Assembly: GCF_020905295.1 (NCBI RefSeq)
Contig: NZ_JAJJMM010000001.1
Coordinates: 1,364,001 to 1,428,000, forward strand
Reading direction: 5' to 3'
Length of the DNA stretch: 64,000 nt
Origin: Flavobacterium piscisymbiosum
Lineage (GTDB): Bacteria; Bacteroidota; Bacteroidia; Flavobacteriales; Flavobacteriaceae
In this document: piece by piece, positions 16,502 through 25,157 of the stretch
How the letters are laid out: each line of letters starts with the position of its first letter
Position numbering within the stretch: the stretch's first letter is position 1
Translations under genes and position numbers: made by a program
The notes under the pieces: model-generated
Told to the model about the DNA's origin: nothing
The model's input: the letters and a program-made list of their open reading frames with translations, nothing else
Database searches by the model: none

Positions 16502-18400
16502 TTAATACGCTCTCGCGTCTTTTCCTTCGTAAAAATTCATAAAAGCCCTGTTTACGACACGATTACCTCCTGGTGTAGGATAATCTCCCGTAAAGTACCA
16601 ATCACCTAAATTTTTCGGACATGCGATGTGCAAATCTTCTACTTTTTGGAAAATGATTTTTACTTCGGCATTGATTTCCGGAGAACTCAACATCTCGGCA
16701 ATTTTATCTGAGATTTCTTCAGGAGTAAACTGATCGTAGATTGCAGTAACATAATTTACAACATCGCTATCAATATAGTTTTCCTGTGCTTTACATTTTG
16801 CATAAACTTCGTCTACAATATGATATAGGTTTCTTTCTTTTAATAAAGCCAAAGCTGCTCTAAAAGCTACAAGACCTTCAAGCTTCGCCATGTCAATTCC
16901 GTAACAATCAGGATAGCGAATTTGTGGTGCCGATGAAACGATTACGATACGTTTAGGTTTTAAACGATCCATCATTTTTATGATACTCATTTTAAGCGTT
17001 GTACCACGAACAATACTGTCGTCGATGATAACAAGGTTGTCTGTTGGTTTGATCACTCCGTAAGTCACGTCGTAAACGTGTGCAACAAGATCATCACGGC
17101 TGCTATCCTCAGTAATAAAGGTTCTAAGTTTGGCATCTTTAATCGCAACTTTTTCAGTACGAATTTTTACAGCCAATAATTCCTGTAAAGTTTCGGCTGT
17201 AAGCGTATTTCTATTGGCTAAAATATAATTGTTTTTTCTCTGGTTTAAGAAATCCTGAGCAGCTTCAACTAAACCATAAAATGAAGTTTCTGCTGTATTC
17301 GGGATATAAGAGAAAACAGTATTATCTGTATCGCTGTCTATTGAATCTAAAACAGCAGGTAAAATTAATTTTCCTAAGTTTTTACGTTCCTGGTATATTT
17401 CGGCATCACTTCCTCTTGAAAAATAAATTCTTTCAAAAGAGCAAGCTTTCTTAACGGTTGGCTCCAAAATTTGTTCCATAGAAACTTTTCCGCTTTTCTT
17501 TATAATTAAAGCATTTCCCGGATCGATTTCCTGAACACTTTCAAAAGGTACATTAAATACCGTTTGAATAACAGGTCTTTCAGAAGCTACAACGACAACT
17601 TCGTCGTCCTGATAAAAGTAAGCTGGACGAATTCCTGCTGGATCTCTAAATACAAAAGCATCGCCATGACCTAATAATCCGGCCATTGCGTAACCTCCGT
17701 CTAAGTTTTTAGCAGAACGGCCTAATATTTTTGCAATGTCCAATCGGTCTGCAATTACCGGAGAAGCTTCTCTTTTAGAATAACCTTCGGTTTTGCAGTC
17801 CTGGTACAATTGCATTACTTCTTTGTCTAAGAAGTGACCAATTTTTTCCATAACGGTAACAGTATCCGCCATTTCTTTTGGGTGCTGTCCTAGCTCAACT
17901 AAATTTTCAAAAAGTTCCTTAACATTTGTCATGTTAAAGTTTCCTGCCAAAATTAAGTTACGGTGCATCCAGTTACTCTGACGTAAAAATGGGTGTACAC
18001 TTTCGATGCTGTTTTTTCCGAAAGTACCGTAACGAACGTGTCCTAAAAACAATTCGCCTACATAAGGAATTTCAGATTTTATTTTTTGAACATCGTCACC
18101 AATTTCTGGCTTTGCTTTTAGCTCTTCACTGATTCTTTCGTTGATTTGTTTAAAAACATCTTGTATTGGCTGCGAATGATTTGAACGAACTCTGCTAATG
18201 TAGCGTTGTCCAGGTTCAACGTCTAATTTAATGCTGGCAAAACCTGCTCCGTCCTGCCCACGGTTATGTTGCTTCTCCATCATCAGGTACATTTTTTGTA
18301 TCCCGTAAAAAGCAGTTCCGTATTTTTCTTTATAATATTCAAGCGGTTTAAGAAGTCTAACTAAGGCTATACCACATTCGTGTTTTAAAGCGTCGCTCAT
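16502..18400 (-). CDS. purF: Amidophosphoribosyltransferase
   Basis: The product catalyses the first committed step of purine synthesis, PRPP plus glutamine to phosphoribosylamine. The N-terminal Ntn-type glutaminase domain has CGIALV with candidate nucleophile Cys9, so an eight-residue propeptide would be removed, plus the RGQDGAGFA and HVRYGTFG motifs. The phosphoribosyltransferase domain has the PRPP-binding stretch VIIDDSIVRGTTL. At 632 residues it is longer than the ~500-residue enterobacterial enzyme, the longer form I associate with Bacteroidetes. It lies 85 bp after the PfkB kinase gene on the same strand, separated by a terminator-like hairpin. Confidence 0.94.
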   Translation of the reverse strand: MSDALKHECGIALVRLLKPLEYYKEKYGTAFYGIQKMYLMMEKQHNRGQDGAGFASIKLDVEPGQRYISRVRSNHSQPIQDVFKQINERISEELKAKPEIGDDVQKIKSEIPYVGELFLGHVRYGTFGKNSIESVHPFLRQSNWMHRNLILAGNFNMTNVKELFENLVELGQHPKEMADTVTVMEKIGHFLDKEVMQLYQDCKTEGYSKREASPVIADRLDIAKILGRSAKNLDGGYAMAGLLGHGDAFVFRDPAGIRPAYFYQDDEVVVVASERPVIQTVFNVPFESVQEIDPGNALIIKKSGKVSMEQILEPTVKKACSFERIYFSRGSDAEIYQERKNLGKLILPAVLDSIDSDTDNTVFSYIPNTAETSFYGLVEAAQDFLNQRKNNYILANRNTLTAETLQELLAVKIRTEKVAIKDAKLRTFITEDSSRDDLVAHVYDVTYGVIKPTDNLVIIDDSIVRGTTLKMSIIKMMDRLKPKRIVIVSSAPQIRYPDCYGIDMAKLEGLVAFRAALALLKERNLYHIVDEVYAKCKAQENYIDSDVVNYVTAIYDQFTPEEISDKIAEMLSSPEINAEVKIIFQKVEDLHIACPKNLGDWYFTGDYPTPGGNRVVNRAFMNFYEGKDARAY

Positions 18401-18449
18401 TGTTTTTTGTATTTGTGTTGTTGTTGTTGTAAGTTGTGCGTAATAACGT

Positions 18450-18479
18450 AATAAAAAAGCCCCGTTTTATCGAGGCTTC
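18450..18479 (-). terminator. Terminator between the PfkB kinase gene and purF
   Basis: On the minus strand AAGCCTCG and CGGGGCTT arms (one G-T pair) with an ATAAAA loop run into T6, immediately after the kinase stop. Confidence 0.8.
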
Positions 18480-18485
18480 AGGGCA

Positions 18486-19409
18486 TTATATTTCTATGTC
18501 AAACTGAGTTAACGACTTAAATTGTTGTAATCGAATCGCTACTTCTGCTTTGCTTAATGTTTCCATCCTTTCGGTTCCAAATTTCTCTACACAAAATGAA
18601 GCTAAATTAGATCCGTAAATAATTGCATTTTTCATGTTGCCAAACGAGATGTTTTCGCTTTGTGCAATAAATCCTGAAAAACCACCTGCAAAAGTGTCTC
18701 CTGCTCCTGTTGGATCAAAAACATCTTCTAGTGGTAAAGCCGGTGCAAAGAATACTTCTCTGTTATGGAATAAAAGTGCTCCGTGTTCTCCTTTTTTGAT
18801 CACCACATATTTTGGTCCCAATTCCTGGATTTTATTAGCTGCTTTTACTAATGAATATTCGCCTGAAAGTTGTCTTGCTTCTTCGTCATTGATTGTAATT
18901 ACGTCTACACGTTTAATTACGTCAAGTAATTCCGGTAAAGCGCAATCCATCCAAAAGTTCATAGTATCTAAAACTACTAATTTTGGTTTTTTCTCCATTT
19001 GGTCCAAAACACTACTTTGTACTAACGGATGTAAGTTTCCTAACATCACAACATCGGCATCTTTATAGTTTTGAGGAACTTTTGGTTGAAAATCAGCCAA
19101 AACGTTAAGTTCAGTTACAAGAGTGTCTCTTGAATTTAGATCGTTGTGGTATAAACCGCTCCAGAAAAAGGTTTTTCCGCCTTTTACAATTTCGATACCA
19201 GAGATATCAATATTTCTTGAAGTTAAAAGATCTAAATGTTCTTGAGGAAAATCGTCGCCAACTACAGAAACAATGGCCGATTGTAAGTTAAAAAACGATG
19301 CTGATAAACCAATGTACGTTGCAGCACCACCTAATATTTTATCTGTTTTTCCGAAAGGAGTTTCAATCGCGTCGAAAGCAACCGTTCCAACAATCAATAA
19401 TTTATTCAT
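18486..19409 (-). CDS. PfkB-family sugar/nucleoside kinase
   Basis: This 307-residue kinase belongs to the PfkB/ribokinase family, which phosphorylates sugars or nucleosides with ATP. The N-terminal GGAATYIGLSASFF region matches the substrate side. The C-terminal DPTGAGDTFAGGFSGF motif supplies the anion hole and catalytic Asp, near residue 235. The substrate cannot be read from the sequence. Adjacency to purF suggests purine-ribose metabolism (an adenosine- or ribokinase-like role), which is inference only. A consensus promoter with a 16-bp palindrome across its -33 box lies upstream, pointing to repressor control. Confidence 0.88.
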   Translation of the reverse strand: MNKLLIVGTVAFDAIETPFGKTDKILGGAATYIGLSASFFNLQSAIVSVVGDDFPQEHLDLLTSRNIDISGIEIVKGGKTFFWSGLYHNDLNSRDTLVTELNVLADFQPKVPQNYKDADVVMLGNLHPLVQSSVLDQMEKKPKLVVLDTMNFWMDCALPELLDVIKRVDVITINDEEARQLSGEYSLVKAANKIQELGPKYVVIKKGEHGALLFHNREVFFAPALPLEDVFDPTGAGDTFAGGFSGFIAQSENISFGNMKNAIIYGSNLASFCVEKFGTERMETLSKAEVAIRLQQFKSLTQFDIEI

Positions 19410-19432
19410 TTTATGAATTTCGAATTAGGGTG

Positions 19433-19464
19433 CAAAGATACTTCATAAGTTGCAATATTGCAAC
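19433..19464 (-). promoter_or_regulatory. PfkB kinase promoter overlapped by a 16-bp palindrome
   Basis: On the minus strand TATCTTTG (19433-19440) is the -7 box, and TTG lies 20 bp upstream. The TTG sits inside the perfect palindrome GTTGCAATATTGCAAC (19449-19464), a plausible operator. Confidence 0.7.
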
Positions 19465-19572
19465 GGTTTAAGTTCTCAAAATTTTCATAAAAAAAGAATA
19501 TCGTTTTCGGGGCTAAAACCATTGTAAATGAATGAATTGTGTCTTGATTGTTTTTAACTGAAATTGAATTTA

Positions 19573-20169
19573 CTATTTGGCTAAACCAAATATCAATACA
19601 AATAAAATTCCGACTAAAAATAGAATAATTATTGTATGCGTGCCATATTGTCTATCTGAAACAATGTGATGACTTTTTATCTTAACGTTATTATTTTCAA
19701 TAGTAGAGCTTCTTCTCAGCCTACTAGCGTTACGTTGTTTTACATAATTTTTGTAATCTTCGTCTTCGTCTTCTTCATCATCTTCAAAATTATTACTAGA
19801 TTCTATTTCTTTTCTAAGAAAATCTAATACTTCTAATTCATGATTGTTAGGAATCTCAAATATTGTATTTAAGTCAGTGTAATAAGAATTTGGCAGAAGG
19901 AATTTCAAACGTGCTCTTCCTTGTTTATTGCTGGAAAGAATTAATTTAGAATTTTTAATTTGCTTATGGGTCAGAACGTCTCCTTTTAATATTTTTCTAG
20001 ATGATTTTTTTGAAAAATAGAAATTGTTGTTATTTTCATTAGGAGCTATTAAAGTTATAAATAGATAGTTGTTTTTATTTGCGCGGACTGCACTTATTTT
20101 TTTTATAATTCCAGCTTTGTAAGCAGATTCTAAAGTTGTATATTTTATTTCTTTTGAAGATTCAGTCAT
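19573..20169 (-). CDS. Hypothetical C-terminally anchored protein
   Basis: This 198-residue protein is not recognised. The N-terminal two thirds contain a soluble, Lys/Asn-rich domain with a beta-rich LFITLIAPNENNNNFYFSKKS stretch. A long acidic run (EDDEEDEDED) near residue 132 and a basic RLRRSS patch follow. The last ~20 residues form one membrane helix (IIILFLVGILFVLIFGL), so it is tail-anchored with the bulk probably cytoplasmic. No signal peptide is present. It stands alone between the PfkB gene and the ECF sigma pair, all on the minus strand. Confidence 0.6.
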   Translation of the reverse strand: MTESSKEIKYTTLESAYKAGIIKKISAVRANKNNYLFITLIAPNENNNNFYFSKKSSRKILKGDVLTHKQIKNSKLILSSNKQGRARLKFLLPNSYYTDLNTIFEIPNNHELEVLDFLRKEIESSNNFEDDEEDEDEDYKNYVKQRNASRLRRSSTIENNNVKIKSHHIVSDRQYGTHTIIILFLVGILFVLIFGLAK

Positions 20170-20259
20170 TATACTCTATAAGTCTATTATTAAATAATGC
20201 TTTTGTAAAGTTAAATAAATATTTCAAAAATAAGATGAGTAGAAAAATGAAGGTGATTA

Positions 20260-20655
20260 CTACAACTCATACTTCTTATCAAAATAATTTTTCAAAACCC
20301 CAATCTGAACCAAAATCATAAAAGGAACCACCAATAAAGCATAAAGCACATTTGTAGAAAAATGAATTCCTGAAAATAGAGTAGAAGCTTTATCCGAATA
20401 TGTTTTAGCTATTTCAAAATTAGAAATGTCGTTATTGAAATAAATAGCATAAGCGGTCAAGGCAATTAAACTGATACCAATAAAAATCCATGTAGATTTA
20501 GAAATCAAAGGTTTGTAAGCTTTGATTTTGCTTTTTTCAGCCACTAAAACCTTAGACATTATTTTTGAAGTAAAATCAATAGATGGTGACTCCAAAGTAT
20601 TTTCGGCCATCATTCTTTCAATCAGATTTTCTATTTCTTTATCATTTTCTTTCAT
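20260..20655 (-). CDS. Small two-helix membrane protein downstream of the ECF sigma gene
   Basis: This 131-residue protein has a soluble N-terminus of about 45 residues with IENLIERMMAENTLESPSIDF, then two membrane helices (residues ~51-69 and ~100-122). Its start overlaps the end of the sigma-factor gene by 14 bp, so the two are translationally coupled. Position and topology (a short cytoplasmic N-terminus in front of membrane helices) fit an anti-sigma-like partner. No zinc-finger anti-sigma motif (HxxxCxxC) is visible, so this role is inferred from position only. Confidence 0.65.
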   Translation of the reverse strand: MKENDKEIENLIERMMAENTLESPSIDFTSKIMSKVLVAEKSKIKAYKPLISKSTWIFIGISLIALTAYAIYFNNDISNFEIAKTYSDKASTLFSGIHFSTNVLYALLVVPFMILVQIGVLKNYFDKKYEL

Positions 20656-21226
20656 AACATTCTATTATTTCTGGTTCTAATTGCTTTTTCAAAATTACAG
20701 CTAATTTTTGTCGGCTTCTAAATAGTTTTACCTTAACATTATTAGCATTAATATTCATGACTTTTCCAATTTCTTCTAAACTCTGATCTTCAAAATAAAA
20801 TAAAGTTAGCAAGAAATTCTCTTCTCTCGGTAATAAATTCAAACAATTCTGAATGGTTTGCTTTCGTTCTTTGTCTTCTAAAGCGCTCAAAGCATTGTCC
20901 ATAGTTTTTATTAAATGAGCCGAAAATTCGTCTATGGATATATTGTTGTCTTCTTTTTTATTTTTCTTCAAACGATCTAAACACGTATTATAAGCAACCT
21001 TATAAATCCAGGTCGAAAATTTAGAATCGCCTTTAAACTTGCTTAAAGAATTATACGCTTTAATAAAAGTATCTTGTGCAACTTCTTCGGCTTCTTCTCT
21101 GTTTTTAATCATTTTTAGAGCCAATGTAAAGATCATATCTTTATAACGATCAACCAGCACGGCAAACGCATTGGTCTCGCCCTGCAACACTTTATCTATA
21201 TAATGTTGATCACTTATTGTACTCAT
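20642..21226 (-). CDS. ECF-type RNA polymerase sigma factor
   Basis: A sigma-70 family ECF factor of 194 residues if started at the ATG at 21226 (MSTISDQHYIDKVLQG). The upstream in-frame ATG at 21292 adds 22 residues that lack family similarity. Region 2 is seen in NAFAVLVDRYKDMIFTLALKMIKNREEAEEVAQDTFIKAY. Region 4 is seen in LPREENFLLTLFYFEDQSLEEIGKVMNINANNVKVKLFRSRQKL. The following gene overlaps by 14 bp and encodes a membrane protein, as is usual for sigma/anti-sigma pairs. A 33-base near-perfect inverted repeat lies in the divergent region upstream. Confidence 0.93.
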   Translation of the reverse strand: MSTISDQHYIDKVLQGETNAFAVLVDRYKDMIFTLALKMIKNREEAEEVAQDTFIKAYNSLSKFKGDSKFSTWIYKVAYNTCLDRLKKNKKEDNNISIDEFSAHLIKTMDNALSALEDKERKQTIQNCLNLLPREENFLLTLFYFEDQSLEEIGKVMNINANNVKVKLFRSRQKLAVILKKQLEPEIIECYERK

Positions 21227-21346
21227 AATAGGTAAGACGACACGTTCTGTGTTTAGGTTACAAGATTTTTTTAAAAAATAAATAAATTTCAAATTCCAAC
21301 TTCAGAAGAGGAAATGTAGTTTAAATTCTAATCTATATGTTTGTAG

Positions 21347-21379
21347 AACTTTGTCAAAGTTTAAAACTTTGACAAAGTT
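21347..21379. repeat. 33-base inverted repeat upstream of the sigma gene
   Basis: Two 16-base arms (AACTTTGTCAAAGTTT at 21347-21362 and its complement at 21364-21379) flank a single central base. Each arm is itself almost palindromic. It sits between divergent genes and could be an operator or a dispersed palindromic repeat. Confidence 0.75.
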
Positions 21380-21570
21380 TAACTCCAATATTGTCATCTC
21401 GACGAAAATATCGTTTCTCAAAAAACAATTTTAAACTCAAAATTAACTCATAATCAGTAAGTTTTGGAATTTGGAATTTAAATTTTGATTTTTTTTATCG
21501 AAAGTTGTAACCTCAATTCAAAACATGTCGTCATATGGGGTATCAATCAATTATAAAAACATAAAAAATT

Positions 21571-21918
21571 ATGGGAGCACAAATTTTAGTACCAATCAGT
21601 CTTTTCTTAATGATCTTCGGAATCGTTTATCTTATTTATTCAACAAGAAACAGAGAACGTTTAGCACTTATAGAAAAAGGAGTCGATGCCAGTATCTTTT
21701 TAAAAGGAAGAACCAATGGAGTTCCGGCCTGGAAAATCCTTATTCTGAATACAGCTTTTCTTTTAATAGGTATCGGACTTGGATTTTTTATTGCTTTATT
21801 TCTTTCTACTTATACAGCAATGAATTCAGATGTGGTATATCCGGCAACGATTATCACCATGTCTGGAGTAGGTTTGCTGGTAGGATTTCACAGAGCCAAA
21901 GATTTAGATAAGCAATAA
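21571..21918 (+). CDS. Small membrane protein, DUF6249-like
   Basis: This 115-residue protein has an N-terminal helix (VPISLFLMIFGIVYLIY), a cytoplasmic segment with NRERLALIEKGVDASIF, and two further helices (ILILNTAFLLIGIGLGFFIALF and VVYPATIITMSGVGLLVGF). The RERLALIEKG motif is one I associate with DUF6249-type proteins found beside ECF sigma operons in Bacteroidetes. It is divergent from the sigma gene. Function unknown. Confidence 0.78.
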   Translation: MGAQILVPISLFLMIFGIVYLIYSTRNRERLALIEKGVDASIFLKGRTNGVPAWKILILNTAFLLIGIGLGFFIALFLSTYTAMNSDVVYPATIITMSGVGLLVGFHRAKDLDKQ

Positions 21919-21950
21919 AATCGTTTAAGCTAGTACTTTTGATAACGAGA

Positions 21951-21985
21951 AAACGCGTCAGAAACAATTGTTTTTTGACGCGTTA
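21951..21985. terminator. Bidirectional terminator between DUF6249-like gene and rnhA
   Basis: AACGCGTCA and TGACGCGTT arms around a 15-base AT-rich loop are followed by a long T run on the plus strand. The genes converge here. Confidence 0.85.
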
Positions 21986-21991
21986 TTTTTT

Positions 21992-22468
21992 TTATGATTT
22001 TGAGCCGATGGTTTCGTAATAAACATCAACCGAAAGGTTCTTTTGCATAGCCGCCATAACAGCCAATTCGTCGCAGCGTTCGTTTTGTGGGTGATTGTTA
22101 TGACCTTTAATCCATTTAAAATCGACCTGATGTTTGCGGTAAATAATTAAAAACCGTTTCCATAAATCAGGATTTTTTTTGCCGGTATAGTTTTTTTTCT
22201 CCCAGCCAAAAACCCATTTTTTCACTACAGAATCAATCACGTATTTAGAATCTGAAACCACCAAAACCTTCATATTTGGGTTTTTTAGTTTTTCGAGACC
22301 TACAATTACAGCCAGAAGCTCCATTCGGTTATTAGTAGTCAAACGGAAACCTTCATAGAATTCTTTTTTATGTGGCGTTCCCACCAATTCCATCACTACG
22401 CCATATCCTCCGTTTCCGGGATTTCCTTTTGCAGCGCCATCAGTATATATATGTACTTCGTGATTCAT
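21992..22468 (-). CDS. rnhA: Ribonuclease HI
   Basis: This 158-residue enzyme cleaves RNA in RNA-DNA hybrids. Active-site residues fit the family: the Asp in HIYTDGAAKGNPG, the Glu in NNRMELLAV, the Asp in VVSDSKYVIDSV and a C-terminal Asp in ERCDELA. The conserved His lies in WIKGHNNHPQNE. Length is normal. It is transcribed away from a repeat element that separates it from purN. Confidence 0.96.
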   Translation of the reverse strand: MNHEVHIYTDGAAKGNPGNGGYGVVMELVGTPHKKEFYEGFRLTTNNRMELLAVIVGLEKLKNPNMKVLVVSDSKYVIDSVVKKWVFGWEKKNYTGKKNPDLWKRFLIIYRKHQVDFKWIKGHNNHPQNERCDELAVMAAMQKNLSVDVYYETIGSKS

Positions 22469-22482
22469 TGTTATTTTTTTTT

Positions 22483-22664
22483 ACCATATAAGTTATATAA
22501 GTTCATTTAAATAATACAGCTTATATTTCTTTGTCAAGTATTAAAAGAGTTAATTAGAGTCCAACTGATATAAGTTCATTTAATAATACAGCTTATATTT
22601 CTTTGTCAAGATTAAGAAAGTCAATTAGAGTTCAACTTATATATTCTTATATAACTTATATGGT
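22483..22664. repeat. MITE-like element: 19-bp inverted ends around a tandem ~75-bp repeat
   Basis: Perfect 19-bp inverted ends (22483-22501 and 22646-22664) enclose two direct copies of a ~75-bp unit (about 22495-22567 and 22570-22645), differing by small indels. Each unit carries the stretch acagcttatatttctttgtc. The right end matches a solo copy at 11461-11479. It encodes no protein, so any movement would need help from elsewhere. Confidence 0.75.
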
Positions 22665-22679
22665 TTAATTTTTTACAGT

Positions 22680-23243
22680 TTAATCTTCCAATAATCTTGA
22701 AATAATTTCAGGAAAATACTTTTGTTCCAGTTCGTGAATCTTTTCGGCTACTGTTTCTGGCGTATCGTCCTCCGTTAAGGCTACATTTTTCTGAAAAATG
22801 ATACCGCCTTCATCATAGTGTTCATTTACATAATGAATAGAAATTCCGGTTTCTTTCTCTTTATTATTCACTATAGCGCGGTGTATGTGCATGCCGTACA
22901 TTCCTTTACCTCCGTAATTTGGTAAAAGTGCCGGATGGATGTTGATTATTTTATTAGGATATTTCTCGATTATATGATCCGGGAATTTCAATAAGAAACC
23001 TGCCAGAACTATCATATCCGGGTCGATTTCTTGTATTTTTTGTAAGAGGTTACTTTCTAATAATTCACTTTTTGAGAAAATTTCGGTTGGAATTTGATGA
23101 TTTTTTGCTCTTTCGATGACTTTTGCCGCAGCATTATTTGTAAAAACCGAAACGACTTTTGCAATTTTGGTTTTCGCAAAATACTTTATGATGTTTTCGG
23201 CATTAGTTCCTGATCCTGAGGCAAAAACAATAATTTTTTTCAT
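22680..23243 (-). CDS. purN: Phosphoribosylglycinamide formyltransferase
   Basis: This 187-residue enzyme transfers a formyl group from 10-formyl-THF to GAR in purine synthesis. Landmarks are the N-terminal ASGSGTNAENII, the IVLAGFLLKFP segment, NIHPALLPNYGGKGMYG with the catalytic Asn and His, and the ETGISIHYVNEHYDEGGIIFQ region. It is divergent from acpP, an arrangement frequent in flavobacteria. Confidence 0.95.
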   Translation of the reverse strand: MKKIIVFASGSGTNAENIIKYFAKTKIAKVVSVFTNNAAAKVIERAKNHQIPTEIFSKSELLESNLLQKIQEIDPDMIVLAGFLLKFPDHIIEKYPNKIINIHPALLPNYGGKGMYGMHIHRAIVNNKEKETGISIHYVNEHYDEGGIIFQKNVALTEDDTPETVAEKIHELEQKYFPEIISRLLED

Positions 23244-23380
23244 AATTGAATATAATTTGAGAATGCAAAAAACGGAATAAAAATCGAAAATAAATAGTAT
23301 TAAAAAAGCTTTCTTGAAATTAATTTTATAAATTAGTGTTACATTTATAAACTAAATCGTGGTTTTAAAATAAAGTTTTT

Positions 23381-23388
23381 TATTTTTG
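23381..23388 (+). promoter_or_regulatory. -7 promoter box for acpP
   Basis: TATTTTTG matches TAnnTTTG, 30 bp before the acpP start codon. The -33 region is weak (GTG at 19-bp spacing). Confidence 0.5.
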
Positions 23389-23418
23389 CCAACAAATTAA
23401 ATTCTAAAATTAAAGATT

Positions 23419-23655
23419 ATGTCAGACATTGCATCAAGAGTAAAAGCGATTATCGTAGACAAATTAGGTGTTGACGAAAACGAAGTTGTAACAGAAGCAA
23501 GCTTCACTAATGATTTGGGAGCTGACTCATTAGACACTGTTGAGCTTATTATGGAATTCGAAAAAGAATTTGATATTCAAATTCCAGACGATCAAGCAGA
23601 AAACATTGCTACTGTTGGTCAAGCTATTTCTTATATCGAAGAAGCTAAAAAATAA
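23419..23655 (+). CDS. acpP: Acyl carrier protein
   Basis: This 78-residue acidic protein carries growing acyl chains in fatty-acid synthesis. The [15 protein letters not shown] motif contains the Ser (in DSL) that receives the phosphopantetheine arm. Length is typical. It is followed by fabF after a structured 239-bp gap, a standard pairing. Confidence 0.98.
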   Translation: MSDIASRVKAIIVDKLGVDENEVVTEASFTNDLGADSLDTVELIMEFEKEFDIQIPDDQAENIATVGQAISYIEEAKK

Positions 23656-23661
23656 TAATAC

Positions 23662-23765
23662 TGCACCCGGTTTCTAAAAATACCAATTTTTAAAATTCCA
23701 AATTCCAATTGGAATTTGACTTTTGATTTTTGTAATTTCTAAGGATCGGGTGTTATTATTTTTTT
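23662..23765 (+). terminator. Large composite hairpin after acpP
   Basis: CACCCG (near 23664) pairs with CGGGTG (near 23745) and is followed by a T-rich run. Nested inside is the perfect 20-bp palindrome CAAATTCCAATTGGAATTTG (23699-23718). It could reduce read-through from acpP into fabF. The AATTCCAA wording also occurs in the 8.6-kb terminator. Confidence 0.55.
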
Positions 23766-23820
23766 TAAAATTTAAATTTCGATTGGTTTTCAATCAAAAA
23801 GATATATTTATATTGTAATA

Positions 23821-23862
23821 CCCATGGCTCTTAAGTAAACATTACAGTTAAGAAAGCATGGG
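23821..23862 (+). promoter_or_regulatory. Leader hairpin in front of fabF
   Basis: CCCATG pairs with CATGGG and CTTAA with TTAAG on the inner side, around a ~13-base loop, and is followed by TTTTATTTG. It ends about 30 bp before the fabF start and looks attenuator-like. Confidence 0.45.
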
Positions 23863-23894
23863 TTTTATTTGTTTAAAGTACAAAATACATATTT

Positions 23895-25148
23895 ATGACG
23901 TTAAAGCGAGTTGTTGTAACAGGATTAGGTGCTCTTACTCCGATCGGGAATAATATTCAGGATTATTGGGAGGCACTTGTGAATGGGGTTAGCGGAGCCG
24001 CTCCTATCACATATTATGATACAGAGAAGCATAAAACGAAATTTGCCTGTGAAGTAAAAAACTTCAATATTGAAGATTACATGGATCGCAAGGAATCTCG
24101 TAGATTAGATAAATTCGCTCAATATGCTGTCGCTGCAAGTGATGAAGCTATCAAAGATGCCGGACTTACTGATGATAATATCGACAAAACAAGAGTGGGT
24201 GTTATCTGGGGAGCTGGAATTGGTGGTTTAGAGACTTTTCAGGATGAAGTTATTTATTATGCAAAAGGAGACGGAACACCAAAATTCAATCCGTTTTTCA
24301 TTCCTAAAATGATTGCCGATATTGCCCCGGCGCACATTTCGATGCGTAACGGCTATATGGGACCAAATTATACTACTGTTTCTGCATGTGCATCTTCTGC
24401 AAATGCATTAATCGATGCTTTCAACTACATTCGTTTAGGAATGTGTGATGTAATTGTATCAGGTGGTTCAGAAGCTGCTATTACTATTGCGGGTATGGGA
24501 GGTTTTAACTCTATGCACGCTTTATCTACAAGAAACGATAGCCCGGAAACGGCTTCAAGACCTTTTGATGCAACCAGAGATGGTTTTGTTTTAGGAGAAG
24601 GAGCAGGAGCTTTGGTTCTTGAAGAATACGAACATGCTAAAGCCAGAGGTGCAAAAATTTATTGCGAAGTTGGCGGAGGCGGAATGTCATCTGATGCTTA
24701 TCATTTAACTGCACCACATCCGGAAGGAATTGGAGTTATTGCAGTAATGAAAAATACATTAAGAGATGCTGGATTAAAACCGGAAGATATTGATCATATC
24801 AATACTCACGGAACTTCTACTCCATTAGGAGATGTTGCCGAATTGAAAGCAATCAGTGCTGTATTTGGTGAGCATGCAAAAAACATCAACATCAACTCTA
24901 CGAAATCAATGACAGGACACCTACTTGGTGCTGCAGGAGCTATTGAAGCTATTGCATCTATCCTGGCAATGAAATATGGTATTGTTCCTCCAACTATCAA
25001 CCATACGGTAGTGGATGAAAATATTGATCCATCATTGAATCTTACCTTAAACAAACCTCAAAAAAGAGAAGTAAATGTTGCTATGAGTAACACTTTTGGT
25101 TTTGGTGGACACAATGCTTGCGTATTGTTTAAAAAATTAGTTGACTAA
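23895..25148 (+). CDS. fabF: 3-oxoacyl-[acyl-carrier-protein] synthase II
   Basis: This 417-residue condensing enzyme elongates fatty acids by joining malonyl-ACP to acyl-ACP. The nucleophile Cys165 is in TVSACASSANA. The two active-site histidines are in NTHGTSTPLGD and in the C-terminal region around SNTFGFGGHNA. KSMTGHLLGAAGAIE is also conserved. It is followed after 9 bp by rnc and is therefore co-transcribed with it. Confidence 0.98.
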   Translation: MTLKRVVVTGLGALTPIGNNIQDYWEALVNGVSGAAPITYYDTEKHKTKFACEVKNFNIEDYMDRKESRRLDKFAQYAVAASDEAIKDAGLTDDNIDKTRVGVIWGAGIGGLETFQDEVIYYAKGDGTPKFNPFFIPKMIADIAPAHISMRNGYMGPNYTTVSACASSANALIDAFNYIRLGMCDVIVSGGSEAAITIAGMGGFNSMHALSTRNDSPETASRPFDATRDGFVLGEGAGALVLEEYEHAKARGAKIYCEVGGGGMSSDAYHLTAPHPEGIGVIAVMKNTLRDAGLKPEDIDHINTHGTSTPLGDVAELKAISAVFGEHAKNININSTKSMTGHLLGAAGAIEAIASILAMKYGIVPPTINHTVVDENIDPSLNLTLNKPQKREVNVAMSNTFGFGGHNACVLFKKLVD

Positions 25149-25157
25149 TTTCTGTAT

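Noticed and set aside
21525..21911. Overlapping frame on the DUF6249-like gene
   Set aside because: It is Ser/Tyr/Arg-rich with no helix pattern, while the 21571 frame has clear membrane helices.
22483..22664. Insertion sequence
   Set aside because: It is under 200 bp and encodes no transposase; kept as a repeat element.
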